This document shows, piece by piece, positions 55,721-64,000 of a stretch of 64,000 bases of DNA. Position numbers and translations under genes: made by a program. A model generated the notes under the pieces. It had not been told where the DNA came from. It worked only from the letters and a program-made list of their open reading frames with translations, and ran no database searches. Position 1 is the stretch's first letter; every line of letters begins with the position of its first letter. Source of the DNA: Helicobacter japonicus (lineage in GTDB: Bacteria; Campylobacterota; Campylobacteria; Campylobacterales; Helicobacteraceae); NCBI RefSeq assembly GCF_000762845.2, contig NZ_JRMQ02000006.1, forward strand, positions 1-64,000, written 5' to 3'.

Positions 55721-56482
55721 ATGACTATCATACTTGCTACAAGTAATATGCATAAAATTCGTGAATTTCAAGCTATGTTAGGGGATAAAAATGCAAGAAT
55801 ATATGCGTATGAGGAGATTCTAAAACCTTTGCATATTGTGGAAAATGGTGCAACTTTTGCAGAAAATGCTGCACTTAAAGCAAAGGCAATTTATAATGCG
55901 TTTTACACACAATATACGCAAGAAAAAGAGCAGAGTGATTTAGTATTTCCTCTTGCTCTCATTGCAGAAGATAGTGGAATATGTATTCCTGCTCTTGGTG
56001 GGGAGCCGGGTATTTATAGTGCAAGATACGCACAATATAAAGGCTTTAAGAGAGATTCACAAAATTTACGCGAACACGGAGAGCAAAGAGATTTACATCT
56101 TACACACAATAGCACTGATACTATGAATCTCCATTGTCTCATTAAGCAAATTGCACCATTTGCGCCAACCCCTGCATTTTTTGTCGCAAATATTGCACTT
56201 ATTTATAGCGAATCTTCCACATTGCCTCCTCTGCAAGAATGCGTAATAGAGCATTTTGAGGGAAGGCTCGATGGTATAGCTATAGGCGAAGCAAGGGGAA
56301 GTCAAGGCTTTGGTTATGACCCTTTATTTGTGCCAAACACAGACAATCCTTTACAAAAAACTTTAGCAGAATTAGAGCCAAGTGTTAAAAATATGCTTTC
56401 ACATCGCAAAAAAGCTATATCTCTTTGTATTAAGCGACTAAATATGGAAAAATCAGAATCTGCACTCGATTCTATAAAATAA
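55721..56482 (+). CDS. rdgB: XTP/dITP diphosphatase (HAM1/RdgB family)
   Basis: 253 residues from ATG 55721 behind AAGGAG. The signature ATSNMHKIREFQAML is at the start, EDSGICIPALGGEPGIYSARYA in the middle and QGFGYDPLFVP late. It hydrolyses non-canonical purine nucleotides such as dITP and XTP. It is about 50 residues longer than E. coli RdgB through an insertion around residues 115-150 (EHGEQRDLHLTHNSTDTMN). Confidence 0.92.
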   Translation: MTIILATSNMHKIREFQAMLGDKNARIYAYEEILKPLHIVENGATFAENAALKAKAIYNAFYTQYTQEKEQSDLVFPLALIAEDSGICIPALGGEPGIYSARYAQYKGFKRDSQNLREHGEQRDLHLTHNSTDTMNLHCLIKQIAPFAPTPAFFVANIALIYSESSTLPPLQECVIEHFEGRLDGIAIGEARGSQGFGYDPLFVPNTDNPLQKTLAELEPSVKNMLSHRKKAISLCIKRLNMEKSESALDSIK

Positions 56483-56554
56483 GTGCCATTTAAGCCAAAA
56501 GCAATATCTTTCGGGCTACAATGCGAATTCAAAAATTAATCAAAAGGATTGTTT

Positions 56555-57220
56555 ATGTTAAAAACAACAACTTCAAAAGTTTCCATAGCACTCTGTGGTG
56601 TGCTTCTTATGGCGGCTTGCACGACCAACCCTTACACAGGCGAATCACAAATAAGTAGAACAGCTATTGGCGCAGTGGGTGCAGCGGCAGTGGGTGCAGG
56701 AATTGGTGCATTAGCTAATAAAAAAGATAGGGCAAAAGGTGCAGCTATTGGTGCGGGTGTAGGTGCATTAGCAGGTGGAGCAGTAGGCGGTTATATGGAT
56801 ATACAAAACAAAAAACTCCGAGAGGAACTTCAAGGCACAGGAGTAAGCGTTACAAAAAATGGTGATGAAGTTATACTCAATATGCCTGGTGATATTACAT
56901 TTAAATCCGGTAGTGCAGACTTAAGTGCTGATTTTTATAAGGTGCTTAATTCTGTGGCAAAAGTGCTTAACAAATATGATAAAACTATCGTTTCTGTCGT
57001 AGGTTACACAGATAATACAGGCAGCGCGGCAAAAAATCTTACTCTTTCACAGCAAAGAGCTCAAAGTGTAGCGACATACTTACAGAATCAAAAAGTTAAA
57101 CGAGAACGATTTGTGATTGAAGGAATGGGACAAGATGAGCCTATTGCTTCAAATAAAACACCTGAAGGGCGAGCACAAAATCGCCGCGTTGAAATCTCTC
57201 TTACAGCTATCACAAAATAA
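56555..57220 (+). CDS. OmpA-family lipoprotein with glycine-zipper region (YiaD-like)
   Basis: 221 residues from ATG 56555. Lipobox LLMAACTTNP. A glycine-zipper segment (AVGAAAVGAGIGALANK, AIGAGVGALAGGAVGGY) follows, and the C-terminal OmpA domain binds peptidoglycan (VVGYTDNTGS, LSQQRAQSVATYL, GRAQNRRVEI). It anchors the outer membrane to the cell wall, and may act as a transmembrane assembly through the zipper. The next gene follows after 40 bases. Confidence 0.9.
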   Translation: MLKTTTSKVSIALCGVLLMAACTTNPYTGESQISRTAIGAVGAAAVGAGIGALANKKDRAKGAAIGAGVGALAGGAVGGYMDIQNKKLREELQGTGVSVTKNGDEVILNMPGDITFKSGSADLSADFYKVLNSVAKVLNKYDKTIVSVVGYTDNTGSAAKNLTLSQQRAQSVATYLQNQKVKRERFVIEGMGQDEPIASNKTPEGRAQNRRVEISLTAITK

Positions 57221-57260
57221 TACTTTCCTTTTGCCTAGAGAGGCAAAAGGATTTGAAATA

Positions 57261-59105
57261 ATGAAACAGCTATTTCTTCTTTTACTTTTTGTTTGCAGTA
57301 TCATATTTATCTTGTGTGTAGGATTCTATCCTCATCTATCTCTTTTACTCTATCCTGCTTTTTTTGGAATCTTTGTGGTTTTATTCGTATATACTTATGA
57401 AGTTTTAAGAGTAAGAAAACAAGCCACAATTAAGGCTTATTACAAGATAGATTCATTTTTGCACCGCTACTTTGGACATTTCTTTCTTACTCAAATTGTA
57501 AGTTTTATTGTTGCGCTTGTAGGGAGTGTTTCACTTTTTTTTATGCTTGTATTTCCTAGTGGGAGCGAGATTCTTATCTTTTGTCTGCTTGTGCCTTGTA
57601 GTGTATATGGATTTAGACTTGTATATATTATTTGTAATGCAAATTTAAGCCCTGATTTTGCGCCAATTTTAGCAAAAAAATATACCGCGCTTATAGCTGC
57701 TTTACTTGCGCTTATATGTGAGGTTATACTCAATAATTTGACGCCAATTACTTTAGAATCTAATGATATACATACTCATTATCTCACCCTTATGAAAAGC
57801 TATAATATTGCTCAAATGCACTCATATTTTTGGCAAGAGCTCTTTGGTTTTATATTACTCAAAAAAGCATTGCTTGATGTGCTTTATTTTAGTATTGCCA
57901 ATAGCTATTTGCATTTTGCGCTTATTCTACTTTTTGCTTGTGGGCATTTTGCTTCATTTGCAAGTTTCTCTCTTATGTGTGTAGGGAGCATCGCACCTAA
58001 AACATATTTAAGACAAAATACCAAAAATGAGCAAGAGAGCTTTACACTTACACAATCTCGTGCTTTTAGGCAATTTTTTGCTATGGTGTTTTTTCTTATT
58101 TTTATTTATATCGCCTTTAATGTAAGTATTCATTTGCAACCTCTAGCTAAACACCATAATCTTCCTCCACTTTTAAGTGAGCAGATTCTAAAAGAAAATG
58201 AATACTATATTCAAATCAGTATGCAAGGCACACAAAGCCTTATACGTTCTAATGATTTGCCTTCACTAGAGCATAAACTCAAAGAGAATCTGCTTCATTT
58301 TGAATCTAGCCTTAATGCTGACATAGAAAAAAGTATTAAAGAATATCTTAGCCAAAAAGAAATTATCATTGATGAATATTCTAAATGGTATTTTAGTGTG
58401 CGTGGTGAATATACAAGGCTTTTTTATGCTGCTATTGGCAAGGGAGAAGACATTGCACAAGAACAATTTATTTTTTTACTTAAAGCCCATACACCTTATG
58501 ATTTGCAAGAAAGGCTAAATAGGCTTTATGATGCACATTTTGAATCCTTAAAAACACGATTAGAGCAAAGTTTTAGCTTTTTTACATTACACAAAAATCC
58601 CTTGAATGCACACATCTCACGAAGCATATCTTTTGATGATTTTAATCAAAAACTTGATTTACTCAATCCTCGCTCTAGTGATGGTGTTGCTGCACTTTTA
58701 GGAGCAAGTGTAGTAGGAGCTATGATTCTTAAGGCTTCTGGAAAAGCTATCACTAAAAGCGGAGCTAAAGTCATAGGAAAAAGTGTCGCTAAAAAAAGTT
58801 TGGGAGGTGCGATAGGCACAGGAGGCTCACTTCTATGTGGGACATTTGCGCCTTTATGTGCAATTGGGTTTTTTGTAGCAAGTGATTATGCTATAAATAG
58901 TGTTGATGAATTGATAAATGAAGATGAATTTAAGCAGCAAATGCGTGAAGGATTTGATTTGTGGGAACTTCAGCTAAAAAACAGCCTTATTGGTTATAAT
59001 TCTCAACTCTCAAAGCAAATATTAGAGAAACTTTCATTTACAATAGATTCTCAAGAAGATTCTATACAATCTGTTTCTACAGAGAAAGAAAATGAAAATA
59101 AATAA
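57261..59105 (+). CDS. Large membrane protein of unknown function with glycine-rich C-terminal hydrophobic region
   Basis: 614 residues from ATG 57261; earlier in-frame codons overlap the OmpA-like gene. Six or so transmembrane segments lie in the first 330 residues (for example LFLLLLFVCSIIFILCVGF, FVALVG-type helices, FFAMVFFLIFIYIAF). A soluble helical domain follows (residues about 335-515). Then comes a Gly/Ala/Lys-rich hydrophobic block (LLGASVVGAMILKASGKA ... GGAIGTGGSLLCGTFAP) and a helical tail. I do not recognise a family. The late hydrophobic glycine-rich hairpin is unusual. Confidence 0.7.
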   Translation: MKQLFLLLLFVCSIIFILCVGFYPHLSLLLYPAFFGIFVVLFVYTYEVLRVRKQATIKAYYKIDSFLHRYFGHFFLTQIVSFIVALVGSVSLFFMLVFPSGSEILIFCLLVPCSVYGFRLVYIICNANLSPDFAPILAKKYTALIAALLALICEVILNNLTPITLESNDIHTHYLTLMKSYNIAQMHSYFWQELFGFILLKKALLDVLYFSIANSYLHFALILLFACGHFASFASFSLMCVGSIAPKTYLRQNTKNEQESFTLTQSRAFRQFFAMVFFLIFIYIAFNVSIHLQPLAKHHNLPPLLSEQILKENEYYIQISMQGTQSLIRSNDLPSLEHKLKENLLHFESSLNADIEKSIKEYLSQKEIIIDEYSKWYFSVRGEYTRLFYAAIGKGEDIAQEQFIFLLKAHTPYDLQERLNRLYDAHFESLKTRLEQSFSFFTLHKNPLNAHISRSISFDDFNQKLDLLNPRSSDGVAALLGASVVGAMILKASGKAITKSGAKVIGKSVAKKSLGGAIGTGGSLLCGTFAPLCAIGFFVASDYAINSVDELINEDEFKQQMREGFDLWELQLKNSLIGYNSQLSKQILEKLSFTIDSQEDSIQSVSTEKENENK

Positions 59106-59114
59106 GGAGAAAGA

Positions 59115-59687
59115 GTGAGAGAGATGAGTGTTTGGACTTTTATAGGAAGTTCATTGCTTTTTGCTTCTATAGTAGTATTAGCAAACTATGGCGTGCAATA
59201 TCCTATATTTAACACACCACTCACTTATGGGGCTTTAACTTATCCTATGAGCTTTTTACTCATAGATATATTGAGTGAGAAATATAATAAGATTCAAGTA
59301 TTAAAAATACTTTGGGTTGGATTATTCCTTGCTTTTATTCCTTCTTTATTAGCAAGTGAGCCTCGTATAGCACTTGCAAGTGTATGTGCTTTTATTATCT
59401 CACAAAATCTTGATGTGTATATTTTCTTTTATCTTAAAAACCGCTTTCCACATTTATGGTGGCTGCGCAATAATGCAAGCACAATGATTTCACAATTCAT
59501 TGATACAATGATTTTCTTTCATATTGCATTTTTATTTGTGTATCCGTGGGAACAGGTTATAATGATGCTTTTAGCAGATTTTTGCATAAAAGCTTTTTTA
59601 GCTCTTTGTGATACGCCACTTTTTTATATGTTTGCAATACGCAAATATAAGCAGCCAAAAATCACTACAAAACGAGGTAGAATATGA
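59115..59687 (+). CDS. Queuosine precursor transporter (YhhQ/VUT family)
   Basis: 190 residues, about six transmembrane helices. The family signature TYPMSFLLIDILSEKYNK is near residue 45, followed by LKNRFPHLWWLRNNASTMISQ and IDTMIFFHIAF. It imports preQ0/preQ1 or queuine for tRNA modification. GTG 59115 has AAGGAG five bases upstream; ATG 59124 is an alternative. It overlaps psd by 4 bases (ATGA). Confidence 0.88.
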   Translation: MREMSVWTFIGSSLLFASIVVLANYGVQYPIFNTPLTYGALTYPMSFLLIDILSEKYNKIQVLKILWVGLFLAFIPSLLASEPRIALASVCAFIISQNLDVYIFFYLKNRFPHLWWLRNNASTMISQFIDTMIFFHIAFLFVYPWEQVIMMLLADFCIKAFLALCDTPLFYMFAIRKYKQPKITTKRGRI

Positions 59688-60469
59688 ATCTTTCAAACAA
59701 ATTTTCACGACTTTTTGGGCGATTTGCCTCTTATGAATTCCCGTCTTTTTTGCAGAATCTTATTAATAATGTATATGTAAAGATTTTTGATATAGATTTA
59801 AGTGAGTTTGCCCCAGCCTCTAGCTATGCTTCGCTCAATGCCCTTTTTACACGAGCACTTACAAGTGAGCGCACAATTAACCCTAATCCTATCGTGCTTA
59901 TTGCGCCTTGTGATTCTCTTATTACTCAAATGGGCAAAAGCACGCAAAAAAATGCTCTTCAAATCAAAGGTATGGAGTATTCTATTGAAGAACTCTTAGG
60001 ACAAAAGCTTGATAGAGAGTTTTATTATATAAATTTTTACCTCTCACCAAAAGATTATCATCGCTATCACGCACCTTGTGATATGGAGATTTGTGAAGTG
60101 CGATATTTTGGAGGAGAGTTACTTCCTGTGAATCTGCCTTCTTTACAAAAAAATCAAAGCCTTTTTGTGCGGAATGAACGCGTAGTAGTGGTAGCAAAAA
60201 CATCATCTCATAAATGGATTTATTTTGTTGCCGTAGGTGCGCTGAATGTTGGCAGTATGGTAATGCACTTTGAAGGCAGGATTCAAAGTAATGCCAAATC
60301 ACACAATATATGCTACACCTACCGCACTCCTATTAGTATAAAAAAAGGAGAAGAATTAGGTATGTTTAAAATGGGTTCAACCATTGTGCTTTTTATGGAG
60401 CAGATGATTCCTGATATAAATATCAATCAAAAAGTAAAATTTGCCCAAGATTTAGGCACTTATACGTAG
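59684..60469 (+). CDS. psd: Phosphatidylserine decarboxylase proenzyme
   Basis: 261 residues. The self-cleavage motif is MGSTIVLF (GST, Ser becomes pyruvoyl), near residue 230. Also YSIEELLGQKLD, FYLSPKDYHRYHAPCD and VGALNVGSM. It makes phosphatidylethanolamine, complementing pgsA. ATG 59684 overlaps the queuosine transporter stop; no separate promoter. Confidence 0.93.
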   Translation: MNLSNKFSRLFGRFASYEFPSFLQNLINNVYVKIFDIDLSEFAPASSYASLNALFTRALTSERTINPNPIVLIAPCDSLITQMGKSTQKNALQIKGMEYSIEELLGQKLDREFYYINFYLSPKDYHRYHAPCDMEICEVRYFGGELLPVNLPSLQKNQSLFVRNERVVVVAKTSSHKWIYFVAVGALNVGSMVMHFEGRIQSNAKSHNICYTYRTPISIKKGEELGMFKMGSTIVLFMEQMIPDININQKVKFAQDLGTYT

Positions 60470-60493
60470 AATCCAATACATAAGGAGTGAAAT

Positions 60494-61519
60494 ATGTCTA
60501 GCACACTTCATAATCCAATCAAAGATGAAATCAAAACATTGCTTCATAAGCTTGATGGGCTTTTAGTAGCACATTATTATCAAAAAGATGAAATTGTCGC
60601 TTTAGCAGATTTATGTGGAGATAGTTTGGAGCTTTCCCGTAAGGCTTCGCAAAGTGAGAAAAATCTCATTGTATTTTGTGGCGTGGCATTTATGGGGCAA
60701 AGCGTTAAGGTGCTTGCTCCACAAAAGCGTGTGATTATGCCAAGATTAGCGTGTTGTTCTATGGCAAGAATGATTGATAGTGATTATTATGATGAAAGCA
60801 TTGCTCTTTTAGAATCTTATGGCTTAAGCAAAGATTCTATCTTTCCTATTACTTATATTAATTCAAATGCTGATGTTAAAGCAAAAGTTGCCCAAATGGG
60901 AGGTCTTGTTTGCACAAGCGCAAACGCTGCAAAAATTTTTGATTTTGCAAAGGAGCAGGGCAAAAAGATATTTTTTCTCCCCGATAGGTGCTTAGGAGAG
61001 AATCTTGCGCGTTTAAATGGCAAAAAATCTGCATTATTACGCACAGATAGTAAAGAAAAAGTGCTTAGTGCTGATGTGATTTGCTATGATGGATTCTGTT
61101 CTGTGCATCAGCTTTTCACGCCACAAGATATTACCTTTTATCGCGAAAAATTTGCAGATATTAAAATTGTCGTGCATCCTGAATGCGACCCAAGTGTCGT
61201 AAAACTTGCCGATTTTGTAGGTTCTACAAGTCAGATTATCCAATATGTGCAAGATTTACCTTTAGAGCAAAAGGTCGCAGTTGGCACGGAATTTAATCTT
61301 GTCAATCGTTTGCGTCCTAAATATAATGGCAAACAAACAACCTTTGTCCTTAGCTCAAGTAAGCCTCAATGTCCTACAATGAATGAAACAACTCTTGAAG
61401 ATGTGCGCGATGTGCTTCTTGCTTTTGAGGATAATAAGCCTATTAATGAAGTATTTTTAGATAGTGAGATTCAAAAATGGGCAAAAATCGCCCTTAATAG
61501 AATGCTTGAACTCTCTTAA
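60494..61519 (+). CDS. nadA: Quinolinate synthase
   Basis: 341 residues. Three cluster-ligand cysteines are likely those in [18 protein letters not shown] and [11 protein letters not shown]. Other motifs: [32 protein letters not shown]. It condenses iminoaspartate and DHAP to quinolinate with a [4Fe-4S] cluster, the step before NadC (53886). The start ATG follows AAGGAG. Confidence 0.94.
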   Translation: MSSTLHNPIKDEIKTLLHKLDGLLVAHYYQKDEIVALADLCGDSLELSRKASQSEKNLIVFCGVAFMGQSVKVLAPQKRVIMPRLACCSMARMIDSDYYDESIALLESYGLSKDSIFPITYINSNADVKAKVAQMGGLVCTSANAAKIFDFAKEQGKKIFFLPDRCLGENLARLNGKKSALLRTDSKEKVLSADVICYDGFCSVHQLFTPQDITFYREKFADIKIVVHPECDPSVVKLADFVGSTSQIIQYVQDLPLEQKVAVGTEFNLVNRLRPKYNGKQTTFVLSSSKPQCPTMNETTLEDVRDVLLAFEDNKPINEVFLDSEIQKWAKIALNRMLELS

Positions 61520-61543
61520 AAGGCAAAATTAATTTTACCTTTT
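61518..61543 (+). terminator. Terminator after nadA
   Basis: AAAAGG (61518-61523) and AAAAT (61525-61529) pair with ATTTT (61532-61536) and CCTTTT (61538-61543) with one C-A mismatch; the loop is TA. It overlaps the nadA stop codon and a T6 run follows. Confidence 0.6.
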
Positions 61544-61682
61544 GTAACATAATTTTTTAAACTTTAGAAAAAAATAAAAATTATTCATTAATTCATTAAA
61601 TAATTTTTATTAAAAATATAGTGTTCCATTTTTGCATTTTAATATCAAAGGAGGAACAAAATTTTTACTTTTTGGAGGATTT

Positions 61683-62438
61683 ATGCAGTTAAAATTTCTT
61701 AGAAACTCTTTGCTTGCTTTTGGATTTTTAGGCGCAATAACTTCTTTAGGTTTTGCCGCTGATTGTGAAGAAACTAACTGCTCAAGCTTCCGCATAGGTG
61801 TAGGAGGAGCATATCATACCTTAGATGGCAAAGAAGCAAGTATAAGTAGCACAGGTGGTTATCTCTCTTTTGCGGCACGCGGTATTTTAAAACAAAGACT
61901 TATGAGCGAACTTAGCGGAAAAGTAGGTGTGGGAAGTGCAAAAGCAAGTGAAAGCTACTTCGCAACTCTTGATGAAAAGCCACTTTCTGTTTTTACAGAA
62001 GCTTCTTTTAAGATTGGTTTAAATATTTCAAGCAAACAACTTCCTTTATTTGTCAATGCTGTATATGGTTGGGATAATTTCTCTACAAACACAAAAGATA
62101 AAGGTATAGGACTTTCACGCGAATTAGGCGGGGTAGAGATTGAAGGATTCTTACCTACGCGCAATAATTCAAAAATAGAATATCTTGTAGGCTATTATCA
62201 TTTCTTCGCAGGAAATTATCTTTTACAAAATGATGTAAGCTCAAAGCTTGGAGGCACAAACTATATGATTAAGGCAAGTTTAGGTTATGCGAGCAATATT
62301 ACACCAAATCTAGGATTTTATATTAAAGCCATTGGCAAATATGAAAATATGAGTGCTTCAAAACTTACAGCCACAAGTGTTAATTATCCTGCAAGCACTA
62401 ATTATGTAGGTATGATAGAGCTTGGGTTTGAATTATAA
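61683..62438 (+). CDS. Helicobacter outer-membrane beta-barrel protein
   Basis: 251 residues from ATG 61683 (GGAGG four bases upstream). A signal peptide ends near LGFAADCEE, with a cysteine pair (C..TNC) just after the cleavage site. Strands alternate with GVGGAY, GVGSAK and SLGYASNITPNLGFY turns, ending VGMIELGFEL. It is not a close paralogue of the other two OMP genes. A second ribosome-binding-like AAAGGAGG stands about 30 bp further upstream. Function unknown. Confidence 0.78.
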   Translation: MQLKFLRNSLLAFGFLGAITSLGFAADCEETNCSSFRIGVGGAYHTLDGKEASISSTGGYLSFAARGILKQRLMSELSGKVGVGSAKASESYFATLDEKPLSVFTEASFKIGLNISSKQLPLFVNAVYGWDNFSTNTKDKGIGLSRELGGVEIEGFLPTRNNSKIEYLVGYYHFFAGNYLLQNDVSSKLGGTNYMIKASLGYASNITPNLGFYIKAIGKYENMSASKLTATSVNYPASTNYVGMIELGFEL

Positions 62439-62445
62439 TCAAGAT

Positions 62446-62476
62446 TCTATAAGGATTAGAATCTAGTCCTTATAGA
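62446..62476. terminator. Bidirectional terminator between OMP gene and tsaD
   Basis: TCTATAAGGA (62446-62455) and TCCTTATAGA (62467-62476) are perfect 10-bp arms with an 11-base loop. AGATTCT overlaps the left arm and AGAATCT lies in the loop. T-rich sequence follows on the + strand. Confidence 0.7.
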
Positions 62477-62484
62477 TACACTTT

Positions 62485-63600
62485 TTATTTCTCACAAAAA
62501 TCAGTAGACAAACTTTTAGGCGAAATCTGCGCTTCGTGCAAAGGTGTAAAATCTTCTCTTTGGTATTGTTCTATGGCACACACACCAATCATTGCTGCAT
62601 TATCGGAGCAAAATTGAAGTGGTGCAAGAATAAGTGTTTTGCCAAACTCTATACAAAGTTTTTCAATCTCCTGCCTTAAATATGTATTTGCACTTGCGCC
62701 ACCTACGATAGCAAAATGCGTTAGATTCTGTGCTTGTTGCGTTTGGAAAAATAATCTTATCTTACGCAAAATATGCTCACACGCACTTTTTTGGAATCCC
62801 GCGCAAATGCTTCCTAAATCTTTAGGGCTAAAAGGTTGGGGTAGAGCCTCAATGGCAAGTCTTACAGCATTTTTTAATCCCGAAAAACTAAATTGTAATT
62901 GATGATTATGCAAAAGTGGGACAGGAAAGCTATGGGGCGCAGTGTGTGGATAATTTTGCATAAATTCTTTAGCATAGGATTCTACAATAGGACCACCCGG
63001 ATAGCCTAAACCTAAGTATTTGGCAACTTTATCAAAACTTTCACCAAAGCTATCGTCAAGACTTTGGGCTATAAGACTTATATCATTAGCCCCACGCATA
63101 GTGAGAATCTGTGTATGTCCGCCAGACACGAGTAAAATGCCTAAAGGTAAGCATTGATTAACGCGCAATGATAGGTTTTTTTGTGTGGATTCAAAAGTAT
63201 AAGAATGTCCTGCAAATGTAGATTCTGTGTTATCTGTAATAAAAAGCGAATAAATATGCCCCTTGAGATGATTCACACAAATAAGTGGAATCTGCAAACC
63301 AAGACAAAGTGTCTTCGCCATCATTAAGCCTTCAATGAGTGTAACGCTTAGTCCCGGACGCGTAGTTACTGCGATTGCCTTAATAACAGATAAATCATCA
63401 TTGAGAAATGTTTTGAGCTTTTTTAGAATCTCTGGAAGCCTTTGAGCGTGAAGTCTTGAAGCTATTTCTGGCACAACCCCACCATAAGTGCTATGTTCTT
63501 CATCTTGAGAAAGTTTGATATGATAGAGTAATGAGGCATTCTCAATGCAAGTTAAGGCAAGAGAGCTATCATCACAACTTGATTCTATGCTCAAAATCAT
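62485..63600 (-). CDS. tsaD: tRNA N6-adenosine threonylcarbamoyltransferase
   Basis: 371 residues from ATG 63600 (AAGGA upstream; a longer frame to 63627 lacks one). Motifs: ILSIESSCDDSSLAL, the metal pair in VNHLKGHIYS, SGGHTQIL, LGYPGGPIVE and FSFSGLKNAV. Together with TsaB/TsaE it installs t6A37 in ANN-decoding tRNAs. A Ser/Thr-rich insertion at about residues 130-155 (NTESTFAGHSYTFESTQ) lengthens it relative to E. coli TsaD. Confidence 0.93.
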   Translation of the reverse strand: MILSIESSCDDSSLALTCIENASLLYHIKLSQDEEHSTYGGVVPEIASRLHAQRLPEILKKLKTFLNDDLSVIKAIAVTTRPGLSVTLIEGLMMAKTLCLGLQIPLICVNHLKGHIYSLFITDNTESTFAGHSYTFESTQKNLSLRVNQCLPLGILLVSGGHTQILTMRGANDISLIAQSLDDSFGESFDKVAKYLGLGYPGGPIVESYAKEFMQNYPHTAPHSFPVPLLHNHQLQFSFSGLKNAVRLAIEALPQPFSPKDLGSICAGFQKSACEHILRKIRLFFQTQQAQNLTHFAIVGGASANTYLRQEIEKLCIEFGKTLILAPLQFCSDNAAMIGVCAIEQYQREDFTPLHEAQISPKSLSTDFCEK

Positions 63601-63628
63601 TTTACTATTCCTTAATATATATTGCAAA

Positions 63629-63657
63629 ATTTTAGAATCTTATGGGGATTCTAAAAT
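63629..63657. repeat. Inverted AGAATCT-type hairpin between divergent genes
   Basis: ATTTTAGAATC (63629-63639) and GATTCTAAAAT (63647-63657) are perfect 11-bp arms with a 7-base loop. It lies between the divergent starts of tsaD and the deiminase gene, where a terminator is not needed. Confidence 0.6.
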
Positions 63658-63711
63658 ATCTTAAAATCTAAATGCTAAAATTATACAAAATAAATCTAAA
63701 GGTTACACAAA

Positions 63712-64000
63712 ATGAAAGATAGGCGACTTAGGGCAGAATGGGAGAAGCAAAGTGCTATATTAATGGCTTTTCCGCACAAAAATAGTGATTGGGCTAGGTA
63801 TATTGACAAGGCGAGGGCGTGTTTTATTCACATCATCGAGCATATTTTATGTTTTGAATCTGTGATTTTATGCGTGGATTTACAAGATGAAGAGGGAATA
63901 GAGATTCTATGCAAACACTTTGCACCATTTCAAAGTAATACGCAATCAGCATTGCAAGAGTATGTAGAGGGCTATCTCAACACAGATATAGCACAACAAA
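63712..64000 (+). CDS. Agmatine deiminase/peptidylarginine deiminase family, N-terminal part
   Basis: 96 residues visible; the frame runs off the window. RAEWEKQSAILMAFPHKNSDW at the start is the family hallmark (AEWEPQ-x-A-x-L-x-x-P). Catalytic Cys and His lie beyond the edge. The Helicobacter members convert agmatine to N-carbamoylputrescine or act on related guanidines. AAAGG precedes the ATG at reasonable spacing. Confidence 0.8.
   Translation, partial: MKDRRLRAEWEKQSAILMAFPHKNSDWARYIDKARACFIHIIEHILCFESVILCVDLQDEEGIEILCKHFAPFQSNTQSALQEYVEGYLNTDIAQQ

Noticed and set aside
61632-61682. Upstream extension of the OMP gene at 61683, with an additional GGAGG
   Set aside because: The extension would place charged residues before the signal peptide. 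The ATG at 61683 has its own GGAGG; an ATT start behind the upstream site would be exceptional.
1-64000. tRNA or rRNA genes, integrases, transposases, prophage genes
   Set aside because: No cloverleaf arms, rRNA segments or recombinase motifs were seen in any gap or frame; the toxin-antitoxin cassette is not accompanied by a recombinase.

Overview
This 64 kb window is AT-rich, densely coding epsilonproteobacterial chromosome. The gene set points to Helicobacter, most likely an enterohepatic species close to H. hepaticus. Supporting signs are 8-10 bp homopolymeric G/C contingency tracts, small Helicobacter-type outer-membrane barrels, a Sel1/Hcp cysteine-rich repeat protein, CheV, a non-fused PycB and the NadA/NadC pair. 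Species assignment is inference from sequence style, not from a database match. I see no rRNA, tRNA, CRISPR, prophage or insertion sequence.

Layout. 1-1,071: end of a chemoreceptor and an outer-membrane protein (OMP) gene behind a G15 tract. 1,090-7,690: terC-like/corA leftward, then a rightward run pgsA-rseP-yggS-cytochrome-lipoprotein-yaaA. 7,768-17,177: pycB, a cysteine desulfurase, adk, asd, hemE and a second copy of the OMP. 17,463-23,020: aspS, cheV, ligA, yhcH. 23,035-27,260: leftward waaF-flavoprotein-glycosyltransferase-dapE-yhcH run, whose glycosyltransferase is phase-variable through a G10 tract (ON here). 27,461-38,614: hisS, pepF, an SspB-like adaptor, a degenerate SdhB-like/HdrB-like pair, a TerB protein with a J-like tail lacking HPD, a gene with a sigma-54 promoter, phoH-like, NlpC/P60, and an FkbM-type methyltransferase gene that is phase OFF (C11). 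38,709-46,437: ppsA, purL, Sel1 protein, thiE. 46,467-51,873: a leftward chain of overlapping genes mltC-bpt-restriction/methyltransferase N-half-antitoxin-toxin-small protein-restriction/methyltransferase C-half. 52,040-64,000: radical SAM protein, sodB, nadC, thiL, rdgB, OmpA-like lipoprotein, large membrane protein, queuosine-precursor transporter, psd, nadA, OMP, tsaD and the start of an agmatine deiminase.

Most notable: (1) a three-gene toxin-antitoxin cassette lying between the two halves of a DNA methyltransferase/endonuclease, bounded by 11-bp direct repeats that carry the start codons; (2) three contingency tracts acting on surface structures in different ways; (3) the heptamer AGAATCT/AGATTCT is strikingly over-abundant on both strands (24 copies hand-counted in the first 10 kb, about 2 expected) and recurs as inverted pairs forming intergenic hairpins, the pattern of DNA-uptake sequences; (4) a conserved-looking pair of proteins that resemble respiratory iron-sulfur and CCG-domain subunits but have lost the cluster ligands.
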